Positions 1-12,639 are shown, counted from the stretch's first letter. The stretch: 64,000 nt of DNA from Nymphaea colorata (GCF_008831285.2 NC_045138.2:6355205-6419204), one strand, 5' to 3'. Numbers and translations are program-made. The notes: a model not told the origin generated them from the sequence alone.

Positions 1-975
1 GTCATAGAAGGCAAACAGTCAGATGGGAAGCTAGTGGTGTTCGTGAGCCAACAGAACCTGAAGAAACTTTCATCTGAGCATGGTGAGACTCATGAAAATG
101 TAGAAGAGAAAATAGAGGCAGAAGAGCAGTATATAGATGACAACTCTATGGAAACTTAAACTGATTATGAGCATAAGTTGGAGGAGGAACTTCCTCCTCA
201 TCCAAAACCAATTAAAGAGCAATTTGGGAGAGATAAAAGAACACATATTCCATCTAGTAGATATATTACTAATGAATATACTATGTTTGCAGATAGTGGA
301 AAGGTAGAATCCTATGTAGAGAAGTTAGATGATGTGCATAAAGATAAATGGATTCAAGCTATACAGGAAGAAATGAATTCTTTATATAAGAATCACACTT
401 TTGATTTGGTAGACCTTCTAAAAGGTAAGAAAGTATTGCAAAACAAGTGGATCTACAAGCATAAAAATGAAGGCCAAGATAAGTTGAGATATAAAGCCCA
501 ATTAGTGATGAAAGAATTCAAGCAGGAAATATGTATTGATTTTGATAAAATTTTCTCTCCTGTTATTTAAATATCATCTATCAGGGTAATACTTGGTTTG
601 GTGGCATATCTAGACTTGAAGTTGGAATAGTTATACGTAAAAACTGCTTTTCTTCATGGAGATCTAGAGGAAGAAATTTACATGACACAAACAGAAGGTT
701 TTGTAGCAGCCAGGAAGAAGCACATGACTTGCAAGTTAAGGAAGAATTTGTACAAATTTAAACAAGCACCTAAGTAACGATACAAGAAATTTGATGCATT
801 TATGATAAATAAAAAATGTTATAGGTCAGCTGTAGATCATTGTGTCTACATCAAAGAGTTGTCATCAGGTAACTTTATTATCCTGTTGTTATATGTAGAT
901 AACGTGCTTATTGTTGGACAAGATTATCAACTGATTAGCCAATTAAAGAAGGACATGAGCAAGTTTGGGGTTTAG
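1..975 (+). pseudogene. Ty1/copia polyprotein relic (linker and reverse transcriptase N-terminal half)
   Basis: One frame runs through the whole segment but is broken by stops at 157-159, 568-570, 628-630, 775-777 and 973-975. Readable copia RT blocks come in the expected order: the KWIQAIQEEMNSL block, NKWIYKHK, RYKAQLV, the FDKIFSPV block, KTAFLHGDLEEEIYM and, around 886-903, LLYVDN. In active copia elements the last motif is YVDD, so one catalytic aspartate is replaced by asparagine. The fragment stops shortly after this motif, where repeat R begins, so the rest of RT, RNase H and the 3' LTR are missing. The family assignment is firm. The lineage within copia (Tork-like by wording) is inference. 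Confidence 0.92.
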
Positions 976-1019
976 GATTGGGCTCAGGATCCAAAGATTA
1001 AATTTGCACATAGTATTTT

Positions 1020-2212
1020 TGCAAAAATTTGGGGTGATCACAAATATGCTTTTAATTTTTTTCTTTGCACAAGATTGAGACGCGAAAACAAAGGCAAGGT
1101 CTATGCATGCATGCACGTTGTTCAATAGTATCAAAATTTGTTTTTTTGTTCTCGACTTCGGATTTTGAGTTGAAATTCTCACTTTAGATCTAGACTTTGG
1201 TTTTGGATCTAATTTAGATCCGAGAGTGGATTTATGGGTCTGTGTTGCTAGTTTGGACTTAATTTCGTTTGTTGGGCTCAATTATGGACTTTGGCTTCGT
1301 ATTTTGGATCATGGTGTGTAGTTTAGATATAGGACATGGATTTGGATACAAATCTTGATCTAAAGTTGAATTTTGGAATTAAATCATACATTTGTATTCA
1401 GATATGGGTCTAGAAGTTTGTTTTGGATCGAGTGGTTGAGAATTGGATTTGGATATGGCTATAGAAGTTTGTCTTGGATCTAGGGTTGAAATTTGAAATT
1501 GGATACTAATTTAGAAGTCTATTTTGGGTTGAACATGGACTCAAGGTTCAAAATTAGACCCAAATCACTATAAAGATTGTTGAAATAACCGATAATCTTG
1601 TTTGAATGAAATAAAGTCTTTAAAAAAAAAAATCGGGTGATAACGGATGTAGTACTAAAATAGCTGTAATTGAATCAACTTTGGATGTCTAGGTACAGAT
1701 AAAAGAAAAAAACCATATCTTGTTGTATTCTGTAACATGGATGTCGATTTTTAGTGTTATTATTGACATTGTATGTTGCTTAATATTTATTACTTTTGAT
1801 TGTGCATTCAAGAGTTTAGAGTCCTTGTATTTATGTATCTTACTATGCGTGTACTTTATTTGAGACAATAAAGTAGGAAAAAAGACCTCTCATATTCATC
1901 ATTGTTCAAAAGCTTTCATGCCATAGATGTATATATAAAATGGGAGATATAGTGGCAACACTAAGGCATCAAATGATTCAAATTTGAGAGTTACAATTGG
2001 AAAAGCTCATATGTTATTGCATTCAATAACAAGGACGAGAATTTTATGTTTTAATATTAATGCAATAATTGAATCCTGCCTAAATGTAGCATTAACAATT
2101 GTATGTTCCAAAATCTTGTGGGGCTTTATATTCAAGTTTTTTCCTAATTTAAACTTGTGGTTTACTTGAGAGAGTATAACTGGTGGAAAGACCCCTCATA
2201 TCCATCATTGTT
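1020..2212 (+). repeat. Dispersed repeat R, copy 1 (partial)
   Basis: This AT-rich non-coding stretch aligns by eye with 51740-52920 and, from about 1290 on, with 9855-10870, in the same orientation. Shared landmarks include TAGTATCAAAATTTG, GACTTTGGCTTCGTATTTTGG and GAGAGAGTAT. It begins where the copia relic on the left stops and ends where an antisense copia relic begins. It contains at least two of the roughly 293-bp modules described for R copy 3. No coding capacity is recognised; the reading frames inside it are not conserved between copies. What kind of element R was (LTR, UTR or non-autonomous) is unknown. Confidence 0.8.
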
Positions 2213-3450
2213 TTAAACCATAAAGAACTTTCTTATGTCGTAAAACTTTGTCTTGAGGCAAGTCAAGTCTAAGAGGGGCACTCATGAAAAAAACTTTAAG
2301 TTGTTTAGAAAAGCATTTTCAACATCTACTTGAAAAATAGGCCATTGTTTAGTAGAAGCAGCTGCAATAAGAGTTCTAATAGAGGTTATTCGAGCAAACA
2401 AAACAAAAGTTTCTTCATAGTCAATCCCATATTCTTGAGCATTGCCCTTAGCGACAAATCTAGCCTTATACCTTTCTAATTTACCTCAACCTCTAGTTTT
2501 GACCTTATAGATCCACCTATATCCTATGGTCTTTTTTCTTGTAGGTAAAGAAACAATTTCCCAAGTCTCATTACTTTCGAGAGCTTTAAGCTCAAGATTC
2601 ATGGCTTCATTCCAATTTGGATATTCCTTAGCTTCACAATAAGATGAAGGCTGATAAAAATAATGATGTGCCATAAGACAAGCTCGGTGTTTATGAGAAA
2701 AGCATTCATATGGAATAAATATTTGGGGTGGTCTAACATGCCTTTGAGACTTTCTAGGATTGGATTGATTAGTTTCTTAAGCTGCATGACTCCTTCGCCT
2801 ATAAACAATAATATCCCCAAAGGATCATCATTTGTAGAACTTTCTTTTCCAATTTCTTCAACTTGATCCTCATCATTAGAATCATCATCATCACCAAAAT
2901 CAGTCCATACAAAAACATAATCCTCTAGTTGCTTGGTTTCATTCTTAATGCCATCTTCATCTTCCAAAAATATCACATTTCTAATAACATAAACTTTGTC
3001 CTTCTCAATATCATAGCATCTATAACCATTTTGTGTTTTTGAGTAACTAATGAACACACAATTAATGGCTTTAGAGGAAATTTTATCATTTTTGTCACTG
3101 AAAACATAACATTACAGCAAAAGCCTTAAGTCTATTATAATTTGGCTTAATATTGTATAATCTTTCGAATGGAGAAATATGTTTCAAGATTATCGTAGAC
3201 ATTCTATTAATCGACTAGGATGATTTAGAACAGTTTCAGCCCAAAAATTTTGTAGGAACATTTTTGGATAAGAGAAGTGCTCTTACAGTTTGAATAATGT
3301 GTCTATGCTTTCGTTCAGCCACTCCATTTTGTTGTGGAGTCTTTGAACAAGATTTTTTATGTAAGATGCCTTTGCCTTTTAGAAATTGTTCAAATTCATT
3401 GAAAATAAACTCACCTCCCGAATAATTTCTCAACTCATCATACAATTGTA
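2213..3450 (-). pseudogene. Ty1/copia polyprotein relic (integrase end to RT start), antisense
   Basis: Read on the minus strand from 3450 down, the order is: integrase core end with a TPQQNGVAERKHRH block that keeps the catalytic glutamate (about 3330-3300); the integrase C-terminal ISYSKTQNGYRCYD block (about 3050-3010); the linker; then RT blocks WNEAMNLELKALE and YRWIYKV (2610-2490), RYKARFVAKG and the IFQVDVENAFL block (about 2470-2310). The usual RSDNGGEF motif of copia integrase reads RNYSGGEF, so the second acidic catalytic residue is lost. Frameshifts separate the pieces. It ends abruptly inside RT at the border with R copy 1. It is opposite in orientation to the 1-975 relic and is a different element fragment. 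Confidence 0.9.
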
Positions 3451-3506
3451 TAAATCAAACTTCCTAGGCTGGTCAGAATGTGCCTTCTTTGTCAAAGCTG
3501 TTTTTT

Positions 3507-3600
3507 CCCACCTTAAGGAGCACTTATACATGACACTATTATTAATTCTGTGTTCTTTTATCTTTCCACACCTTAAGGAGCACTTATACGTGACACTTAT
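3507..3600. repeat. 60-bp-period direct duplication
   Basis: The block CACCTTAAGGAGCACTTATA occurs at about 3510 and again 60 bp later, followed both times by TGACAC. The flanking DNA between about 3450 and 3900 shows no other recognisable feature. Confidence 0.7.
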
Positions 3601-3925
3601 ACATGTGCCTTCTTTTATGAGAATAGAAGTTTTCTTGCATATTGAAGTTTCCTCACCAAGTTGGACATATGATTCTCTCTTGTCCTCAGTGAACATAAGA
3701 GTACCATATGAAAAGACGCCTGACTTCTACAAGCCCAACAACAGGGACATCATAGAACAATATAATAGAGCTTAGGCCAGCTTTGCCAGAACATCATTAA
3801 GAGCAAAGATAGTCTAAAAGTAGTATTTCTCTACTTCTGGCAAGCTCCTTATCTTGACTGCATGATCAAGCTGACCAACAAAAGGAGTGATCATCAGAAT
3901 CCTCAAAATAAACCAGACACATGTT

Positions 3926-4870
3926 TTAAGGAACAAGTGTTGCTGATGACAAAAAAAAGTGTCCTTCCTAGAAATGCCCCAGCTCATGGAATCTGAGCCT
4001 CGAAATAAAATGTTTCAACCCTCACTATCCATACTTGATGAAAATCAACTCACCCCTATGCATCTCTATTTCAATCCTCGTATTTTGCTTGACGCAATAG
4101 ATCCTCTCCACGTCAAATCTTTGCATCTTTGCCCCTCCACCATAGGTAACCATTGCTCTCTCCCTCTCTCATCAGTGTTTGTCTGTTGTTTAGAGAGGCC
4201 TTGCAAAGCAGCCATATTTTTGTGTAGGTTTGTGAAGGTGGAGGAGTGATTCTGGAAGAGTGAAGGCTTTTTGTGCAGGCCTGTGAGAGAAGGAGAGGTG
4301 GTTCTCTTTGTTGGTCACAGAACTATTTCAACATAAGGGTTTTGAAGCTCTATTAATGGTGAAGGTGTGCTTTAGGCTCTTTTCCTCCTCGTTTTCTTGT
4401 TTAGGATATGATATTCATCAAGGAAAATTCCTTTATTCTTATATGCTAAAAGTTCTTCCTCATCCTCATCACCATCGTCAGTTGCTGTGTTCAGGTAAAC
4501 CCTAATTTTTCTATTTTGTGCTTGCACTCTGTGCAGCTGGGTCTTTTATGATTGCCTTCATTCTCTCGCGCTGCCTTTCTCTTTCTTGGATCAAACAGTT
4601 CCAGATTTTCCATCTCGATCTGAGTATTGTCGGGAGGGATTCTAGCCATTGGTTGGATTGTACTTAGCTCATTCCCCTTTTCGCATATGTACTGAGTAGA
4701 GGCAAAAAATGGAGAAATTAAGGTTTACTTGATTACAAAAACTGACGATGGTGACGATGATGAGGGAAAACTTGTAGTAGAGAAGGACATTTTATTTTGA
4801 GGCTCGTGTTCCAGGGGTTGGGGCATTTCTCGGATGGATGACTTTTTGTTCTTCTTGGACAGAATGATGC
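3926..4870. repeat. Large imperfect fold-back (inverted repeat) region
   Basis: Two blocks pair with inverted partners downstream in nested order. About 3960-4020 (containing AGAAATGCCCCA and AATAAAATGT) matches the reverse complement of about 4780-4850. About 4445-4515 (containing CACCATCGTCAG and AGGTAAACC) matches the reverse complement of about 4707-4770. Roughly 400 bp of the left arm has no partner and the central loop is about 190 bp. No transposase motif or conserved reading frame was seen. It may be a decayed fold-back element or an inverted duplication of a gene piece. Confidence 0.6.
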
Positions 4871-4904
4871 TTTGTCGTCATTTGTCTTCTAGCCAGACAT
4901 GTTT

Positions 4905-5020
4905 AATTGTTAAAGATGTGAAAGTAATTTCCATCAGAAAATGAAAAAAGAGTAATTGCCTCAGACATTCTAATTGTTAAAGATGTGAAAGTAATTTCCA
5001 TCAAAAAATGCAAAACCAAA
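4905..5020. repeat. 67-bp-period direct duplication
   Basis: AATTGTTAAAGATGTGAAAG followed by TAATTTCCATCA appears at about 4905 and again at about 4972. The sequence after the second copy resembles 58855-58905, linking it to composite X. Confidence 0.75.
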
Positions 5021-5059
5021 TTAAAAACCGCTCTGTTCTGATTAGCAGAAGACATTCAG

Positions 5060-5060
<1 letters not shown>

Positions 5061-5094
<34 letters not shown>
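5061..5094. repeat. (TG)n/(GA)n microsatellite
   Basis: A short TG run passes directly into an uninterrupted GA run. Confidence 0.95.
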
Positions 5095-5095
<1 letters not shown>

Positions 5096-5275
5096 TAAAT
5101 GAGGTGGAGGTGGCCACCGCGAGAGAACGAGCATCAGATCATCAATGTCCAAGGTGGGGAGACAGAATGATTTCTTGTCATTTTCAATGTTATCTCCTTC
5201 GTTATTCAAACTCTCCTCCTCTTTTTGTGTGCATGTGATTGTCTATTTGATAAGAGCGGCCCCTGCCAACAACAT

Positions 5276-5850
5276 TTGGGAGAGAAAAGGGCATGTCTTC
5301 TCTTTCTGTTTTCTTTCTTATTTCTTCATATATATATTTTTCCATTCTCTTTCCTTCGTACTTTTTCTCTTATTCCTTTCTCCCTCCCTCTCTCTTGCTT
5401 CTTGTTGTTCAAGGGGATAATAAGCAATGGCATCATAGGAAACACCTTATATTAAACATTGTGTTGAGGCCCTCTTAAAATCTTTTTTTTCCCTTTTTCA
5501 GCTCCCCTTTTTCTCCATTTCTTTTTTGCTATTTCATTATTCCTTCTCCCTCTAACGCACATGATATATATACATAGTAAGAGAGAAATAGGTATAAAAA
5601 GAAATAGAAAAGGTGGCTCAAAAAGATAGAAAAGGTCATAAGGTGGTCACCGCAGCATGCGTAACATGAGGTCCCTACGAGACCATTGCTCATTATCTCC
5701 TTAAGCAAAGAGAGAGAAGAGAGAGAGGGTGAGAAAGGAATTATAGAAAAAATATGAAGGAAAGAGAACACAAAAAAATATGAAGACAGAAAAGCAGAAG
5801 AATGAGAACAAAAAGAAGAGGACGTGACCTTCTCTCTCAACTGCTTTCAA
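5276..5850. mobile_element. Fold-back element E, copy 1
   Basis: The left half (pyrimidine-rich, ending in GTTCAAGGGGATAA and an adjacent GCAATGGCATCAT block) is mirrored by the right half, which on the reverse strand reads through CTTAAGGAGATAATGAGCAA and then the same pyrimidine-rich order. The arms are about 250 bp and imperfect, with a central AT-rich part near 5560-5600. The same element recurs at 26203-26866, 57370-58215, as a right half at 41681-41962, and as a left-arm solo at about 59830-59970. It has no coding capacity. It resembles fold-back or MITE-like elements in structure; the class is inference. Confidence 0.7.
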
Positions 5851-5854
5851 CAAG

Positions 5855-7790
5855 TGGCACTCTTCTCACACAAACGCACATAAACAGAAACAGGAGGAGG
5901 GCCAAAGTACTGGGGGAGAGAATAGTGCAAATGCTGAGGAATCATCCTCTTTTCCTGTTGTGGCTGTTGATGATCTGGCAATCCTTCTCTCTAGGTACCC
6001 ACTTCCACCTCCTCATGTCTTTCTCTCACTCTATGTCACTATCATTAAGGAAAAAATGGGGTTATTGGGGAGTTTTATTCAAAGAACTTGTTTTCCTTCG
6101 ACAAAGTTGCAATAAGCCTTGTTTTCGACCCGTTTTCGAGTTGTTTGATCCTTCAATGTTTTTGAAAATCTGTTAGTAATTAAAGTAGAGTATTTTTAAT
6201 TTGGTTTTGAGTTTTCCTCTACAGAAATTGTTGTGACATTGTATCCCTAAGGGAGTTGGCACAATAGAAGGGGTAGATGTTCGTAGATTACTCCATTGGT
6301 TATTCATGGGGCATCAACTTCTTGTGTTGCAAAAAGTGGATACTGATATCCAAGTTGAAGCATAACATACGTGTATGTGCATCAAAAGTAGGTCTGGTAC
6401 CTGGGGAAGATGGTGGCTTGTCTCTCTTGTTAAGCGGCATGAAAAACTACTCCTCTTACTACTCAACAAATTACTGTGAAGTTTTACTCTGCCCAAGGCA
6501 GTTGCTCTCTTTCCATTCATTGAACCCATACCACGTGCACCACATCATTTTCAGCTCATTTCAACATAACCTGAATAAGTGATGCAAGCTCCTATGTTGA
6601 CCATCTCCGTGCCTTCTTAATTAAAATGTTCACCACTCCATTCTATCATGCAAGACTGAAGGCCTTATGCATATGACAAATCATGGAGCAAGCTTTATGA
6701 AAGAAGGTGCCAGGATTGCAGAAAATTTTAAATATGAAAAGACGATGTCCTCACTACTGGACGAAAGGGACCACAAACCCATTCTTCATATAACAAACCT
6801 CCGCTCCAAGAATAGAAGCCAGTGGTACGTTTTTGTTTCTATACGCAATTCCATCTTTCGTTTGTGTTCATGTTGGTGATTTCTGATGGGAATGAAGCGG
6901 GTCGTCCCCCCGGGTTCCCCCACCAAACAACTGAGACACCAACCACGCCCCTTCCCTTCCTCTGATCATGAAGCCCCCTGATCTCTTTATTTTTCTTTCA
7001 TCCTTCCATCCAATTCTTTCTAATTCAACAAAAAAAAGAGGCCCCGGATGTTTGTTTGAAGTGGAGAAGGCAGAGAAAGTACAAAAAAAGTAAGTATGTT
7101 GATTGATTTGTACCCCCACTATGGAAGAGGAAGTTGAGGAGTGTGGCTAGAAAGAAACAGCTGAAGGGTCATCAAATGGAGAAGTGTGAAGTGGGTTTTA
7201 GGTTATCGAGGCATATCTGATATATAATATTATATTGTTCTATTGCATAGCATAGTATATGTCATATAGTTAATTTGTACATAAATACATGTAATGTGTC
7301 CCTTAAATAAATACATGTAACTTATACATAAAAAATCATGTTCTAAGCAAGATGTATACTCAAATCTAATAGAAAGAAAGTATAAAGCTAAAATAACAAA
7401 AAAAAAAAAACACTTCATGCAAAACGCATGAACCATATATCTTATAAAATAAAATTACTTAAGAAAACAAGTGAAAAAGTAACTTCTCATCTGGCACACG
7501 TTCACAAGCCTGTCATTCATAGAACTTGAGAACACCCTCAGCACTATGGTGAGAAAAGATTACAGTTTGGAAGTTATACATGAGTAAAAAGGCTCATGCG
7601 TTGAAGTATTTGATAATAAAGATGAAAATTTTAGGTTTTAATATTAATCATAGCCTTGAATGGTACCTAAATTATCACTAACAACTGTACCTTCCAAAGT
7701 TCAGGTAATTGCATTCAAGTTTTACAAGTTCGTTTTGCTTGAGAACTATAATTAATGGAATCAAATCTCTACCATCAATTGAAAACTTGG
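5855..7790 (+). repeat. Composite repeat X, left copy
   Basis: This segment follows element E directly. It is homologous, with indels, to 58225-61830 and in part to the X segments inside the array units (14800-16740 and copies). Landmarks in order are the GAGAATAGTGCAAATGCTGAGG block near 5920-5940, AGTTGCAATAAGCCTTG at about 6104, GGTCTGGTACC at about 6391, AGGCAGTTGCTCT at about 6497, CATAGTATATGTCATATAG at about 7250, and part of the 293-bp module at about 7600-7700. Short exon-like frames are not conserved in all copies. I do not recognise the origin of X; it may be a decayed gene or element pulled along with E. Confidence 0.65.
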
Positions 7791-8490
7791 ATTAAAAAAG
7801 AGATATGTTGTTTTGCATCCCAAAATTTGTTTTGAATTTGAAGTGTTCAGAAATATAAAGTTTTATTTTTGAAAAAAGAGAGAATAAGGACTCGCTTGTT
7901 GGTACGACGATTGGTCATTCTTGGTGCCTTTACCGGCGGTAACCAACCAAAGGGCTATGCTTATTCTTGATGTGTTCAATTCTACATAAATATCATCTCC
8001 ATTCTAAATGTAGGCGGTGCTTGAAAAATTTGAAGATTTAATGTTTCAAACTTTTGGATGAGAAAAATTTGAAGAGTCATCTGAAAATATAAGTCATTTT
8101 GATTTGAGAGATTTTTGTATAAAGGAACATTAGCAAATATATTTGAAAATCTTTGGAAGATAATAGGGGTATTTTAAAGACCTCTTTTCAAAATAGATTT
8201 AGTGTTCTCTAAAGAACTGAAGTAGGTTTAAGATTTTGCTCTAATTTGGGTACTACCTAGCTAGAGCTCCATCTTATCTTGCTTATGTTTTTTTATAAGG
8301 GTGCTTGTGATCATTCATGAATTTCACAAGTAAAATGTGAATGCATGAATGCTTTGGTTCTATATGATTGAAAGAAAATTATTCATTCATACAATATCAT
8401 TCATCTAAGAATCTCCCTATCATCACATCCAGAATTATTTACATATTTGTCCCAAATATTCTCATGAAAAGAAAACAAAATGATTTGATA
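7790..8490. other. AT-rich stretch, nothing recognised
   Basis: There is no coding signal, RNA gene or clear repeat beyond general AT richness. It may be the left part of repeat R, whose left limit cannot be set because copy 3 is cut at its own left side. Confidence 0.5.
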
Positions 8491-8749
8491 GTAAAGTATG
8501 GTTGTAAACCATCAAACATGATTCTAATATTGGGTATGCACTTGAGTTTTGGTTTTAATGAAATCGATAAATGAAAATTAAAATCTTAGAATCATGTATA
8601 TGTGTGTATAAAATTGAATAGTTGACAGAATAAAAAAAGAAATAGAAAAGATTTTGAGCCAAGAGGAATAGAGAAAAGGAGAAAAAAATTTTGAAAAGAA
8701 AGAAAGAAAAATTTTTAAGAGAGAGCAAGGGATGTATGTGTGTGTGTAT

Positions 8750-8754
<5 letters not shown>

Positions 8755-8792
<38 letters not shown>
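8755..8792. repeat. (TA)n microsatellite
   Basis: Uninterrupted TA run inside R copy 2. Confidence 0.95.
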
Positions 8793-8796
<4 letters not shown>

Positions 8797-10095
8797 CGAA
8801 ATTTATAGAAGGAAGATTTTAAATCTAAGAGAAAGAGAGAGAATAAGACTTTAGATAGAGAGACAGAGAAATATGTGTGTGTATATATCTATATATATAT
8901 ATATACATATATGAAAGTTTATAAAAAGAAGGTGTTAACTCGAAGAAAGGGAGAGAGAGATTCTAGAGAGAGAAAGTGGGATACACATATATATTTGTTT
9001 ATATGTACATATATATATGAGAATCTATAAAAGAATATGTCAAATCAAAGAGAGAGAAGGATAAAGATAGATATTCAATTTTCATGTATACGTTTATAAC
9101 ATATATATATGCAAATACATATCTGAAAACAAAATTCAAGAGATAACTTAGAGCATTTATGAGTTCGATTTTTCTATGTAGGTGGAGAGGAACTTGGGCT
9201 CATGCAAAAGCTTAGGCTAAGTCTCTAAGGCCTAATTGAAGGGGGTTCTTATTTTTCAAATTCTTTTGAAAACACGATTCCAAATATTTTCATACAAGTA
9301 TAAAACAGTAGTCATTTCATAAACTTCAAGGAAATTTATTTCTTCCACCATTAGATAGGTAAGAAAATCAAGCACACATGAAATAAAAAGTTAATAACCT
9401 ATGATCTCTAATCGGGTGATTAAAAGAAATGCTAAACGTAAGAATGTCATGTAGATGCACTTTAACATGTGTGCATTTGTAAGGGGTTTTTCTGGGTTGG
9501 ACAAATCCTAATCTCAAAAATCAACATAATAACAAAAAAATCTCAATCCAAGCACTCATGCTTTTTATTCATTCGCATAATAATTGAAAAAACAATAAAC
9601 TATGCATGAACCTCTTAGCACAGCACACATCCAAGAGAAGAGAAAAACATATTTCGATCCTAGAATGAAATTTTATTTCACCTTACTCATGCTCTCTGTG
9701 TATTCAAGAATAGTTCTTGAGTCCGGAGAGGAGATTTGAGAGTCATCTAATATGACCATGGGGAGAAAGATGGGGGAAAGAAAGATAAAGAAAAGGATTG
9801 GGATATTAAATACTTATTTCTAATGAGAATGATTTTAGAAAATGAGTCTCCTTCTTTGGACTTTGGCTTTGTATTTTGGATCAAGGTATGTTATTTAAAT
9901 CTAGGACTTGGATTTGGATTATAATCTTGATCTAAAGTTGAATTTTGGATTTAAATCATACATTTGGATTCAGATATGGGTCTAGAGGTCCATTTTGGAT
10001 CGAATCATCGAGAATTGGACTTGGATATGGCTATAGAGGTTTGTCTTGGATCTAGGATCGAAATTTGAATTTGGATACAAATTTAGAAGTCTGTT

Positions 10096-10286
10096 TTGGG
10101 TTGAGCTTGGACTCGGCGTCCAACATTTAGACCCAAATCATTGTGAAGATGGTTACCAAGAATCTTGTTTGAATGAAATAAAGTCTTTTTTTGGGTTGAG
10201 CTTGGACTCAGCATCCAAAATTAAACCCAAATAATTGTAAAGATGGTTGAAATAACCAAGAATCTTGTTTGAATGAAATAAAGTCT
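10096..10286. repeat. 95-bp tandem duplication in R copy 2
   Basis: TTGGGTTGAGCTTGGACTC starts at 10096 and again at 10191, each copy ending in GAATGAAATAAAGTCTTT. The two copies differ at several bases, so the duplication is not brand new. It is absent from R copies 1 and 3. Confidence 0.85.
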
Positions 10287-11070
10287 TTTGAAAAAAAATG
10301 GGGTGATAATAGATGCAGTACAAAAACAACTGTAATTAAATCAATTTTGGGATCTCTAGGTATAGATAAAAAAAAAAACATATCTTGACGTATTCTGGAC
10401 CGTGGATGTCAATTTTTTGTGTTATTATTGACATTGTATGTTGCTTAACATTTAGTACTACCAATTGTACATTCAAGAGTTCAGAGTGTTTGAATCTAAG
10501 TTTCATACCTATTCTTGCACTTTATTTGAGACAGTAGACTAGGAAAAAGACCTCTCATATACATCATTGTTCCAAACCTTTCATGCCATAGATGTATATA
10601 TAAAATGGGAGATATAGTGCCAACACTAGGGCAACAAATGATTTAGATTTAAGAGTTATACGTGAAAAAGCTCATGAGTTAATGTATTCAATAACAAGGA
10701 TGAGAATTTTATGTTTTAACATTAATGCAATCGTTGAATCCCACCTACATGTAGCATTAATAATTGTATGTTCCAAAGTCATGAGATCCCTTACGTCAAG
10801 TTTTTTCCTAATTTAAACTTGTGATTTACTTGAGAGAGTATAGTTGGTGGAAAGACCCCTTATATCCACAATTGTCTAAAACTTACATATAAAGTAGGAG
10901 ATATAGCGAGAAAGATACTCACAATTGTTCAAATTTAGGAGTCATATGTACAAGTAAAAATTCTCGTCTCCTAATGTATCCAATAACAAGGATGGGAATT
11001 CTAGATTTAATATTAATGTTGTCACTGGATGCTGCCTAAATTTAATGCTAGCATTGATACTTTTCAAAGT

Positions 11071-11290
11071 GAAGTTCATGCAAGTGTGTCAGGGAGATTG
11101 ATGAACTAGAAAGGGAAACAAGCATAGACATGAGCAAGGTAAACCAAGATTTCTTATGATCCGCCTAGATTTCAATTCTGCCTTGTTATGAAATAGAAAG
11201 ACCTGACCATGTTTTGAAGCCATGAAGGCATGCAAGGCAATGTGGATGACTCCGTGAAGCCATGAAGGGTCTTTATTTCCATCAACTATA
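11071..11290 (-). repeat. Inverted fragment of repeat R
   Basis: The reverse complement matches 53157-53535 of R copy 3 with an internal loss. Matches include TCAACTATACTCTC, the block around GCCATGAAGGCATGCAAGGC, and the block around GGGAAACAAGCATAGAC. Direct R sequence stops at about 11070 and this inverted piece follows immediately, giving an inversion or inverted insertion at the right end of R copy 2. Tandem unit 1 begins 26 bp later, after a doubled TATACTCTCGG and a short imperfect palindrome. Confidence 0.8.
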
Positions 11291-12472
11291 CTCTCGGTAT
11301 ACTCTCGGAGCTCTCCGAATTTGAATCGTGTTAATCATCTTTCATGCATGCTCACGTCACAATTCTTGTAAAATCCATCTGTCTTAACAATATCTTCCAT
11401 GTGGAAATTAAAAAATCTCATCTTAACATAATTCACTTGCGTAATAAAAATAAAATAAACAAAATCGATCCTTAAACTTGAAAAATTAACTGCACATGTA
11501 TTTCGGTAATAATCAAGAAAACATCATTTCACAACTCAAATATAATAGTCACATTGACACATTGATGACAAACCAAAAACAAGGAACTAATATGAGATGC
11601 GAAGCGTGAGAACATGCATGTTTCTTTTAGAGAAAATATAATTTAACAATTTTAATTAGTATTACATGATTATTTCTGTAAAGAATCTAAGCCATTTGAC
11701 TCATTCAAAAAATAAGCCCACCCTTACAACATCATTACAGTAGAAACTCAAAAGTAAATTTTTATGGAAACAACAATAAAATCACCGACCAATTAATCAG
11801 TTCCATTTTAGTGGACAGGTTTTGAAACAAACATAATTAAGCCTAGAGTCGCACTTGAAACAGACACTTACTATGGCGTCAGAATGTGACCCATATGATT
11901 TGTTTGACTATGCTACTTATAATGGTATTCACAAATTCACATAATTCTACTGGATAATTTGAAGATTCTAAAATCTGAGTCTATTTTTGTAATATAGGAA
12001 AAATAACTAAAGTTACAGAAATTTTATGAAGAAGTACATGTTTTAAAGGGTCGACTCCAAGTGGACTCAATGACCTTTAACACCAGCCATCTCTCTTTCT
12101 CTCTCTCTCTCTCTTTGCCACCATCGACAGATCTACTGAGGGCACCAAAAGGATGGTGCCGTCAGCTGACTAAAGGCATCACCTCTCCACAAAGGGTGGC
12201 TGGGAGAAGACATAACCTACCTTCTCAGTGGAGAGTGAGCTGCGTGCACCACCTTGTGCAAGCAGCAAATGTGCACCCAAAGGTGGATTAAAGTAGTTTG
12301 GTAATTTTTAAAAAACCATAATTTTTTCTCCTTTCTACCGACCAAGACATTTTGGTCATTATGCACGCTGGTGCACAAGGGTATATATGACCACTTTTGT
12401 TTCCAAGACGTAGAATGTTGAATATTCCAAACGCCACCTAAATTAAAACAAATAGGCTGTGCTTCAATACTT

Positions 12473-12573
<101 letters not shown>

Positions 12574-12639
12574 ACTAGTGAGGCATAAAAAAGACATAGT
12601 ACCAAAAAGGGCAAAGCTGATTGCAAACGCAAACCTCTG

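Larger units (their letters stand above)
8490..11070 (+). repeat. Dispersed repeat R, copy 2 (internally deleted)
   Basis: It aligns with R copy 3 in two blocks: 8498-9835 with about 49590-50850, and about 9855-11070 with 51990-53095. The roughly 1.14 kb present in copy 3 between these blocks is missing here, with the junction near 9838-9855. It contains a (TA)n tract (8755-8792) and further GA- and TA-rich patches, plus a copy-specific duplication at 10096-10286. The right end carries three of the roughly 293-bp modules and then switches to an inverted piece of R. Confidence 0.8.
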
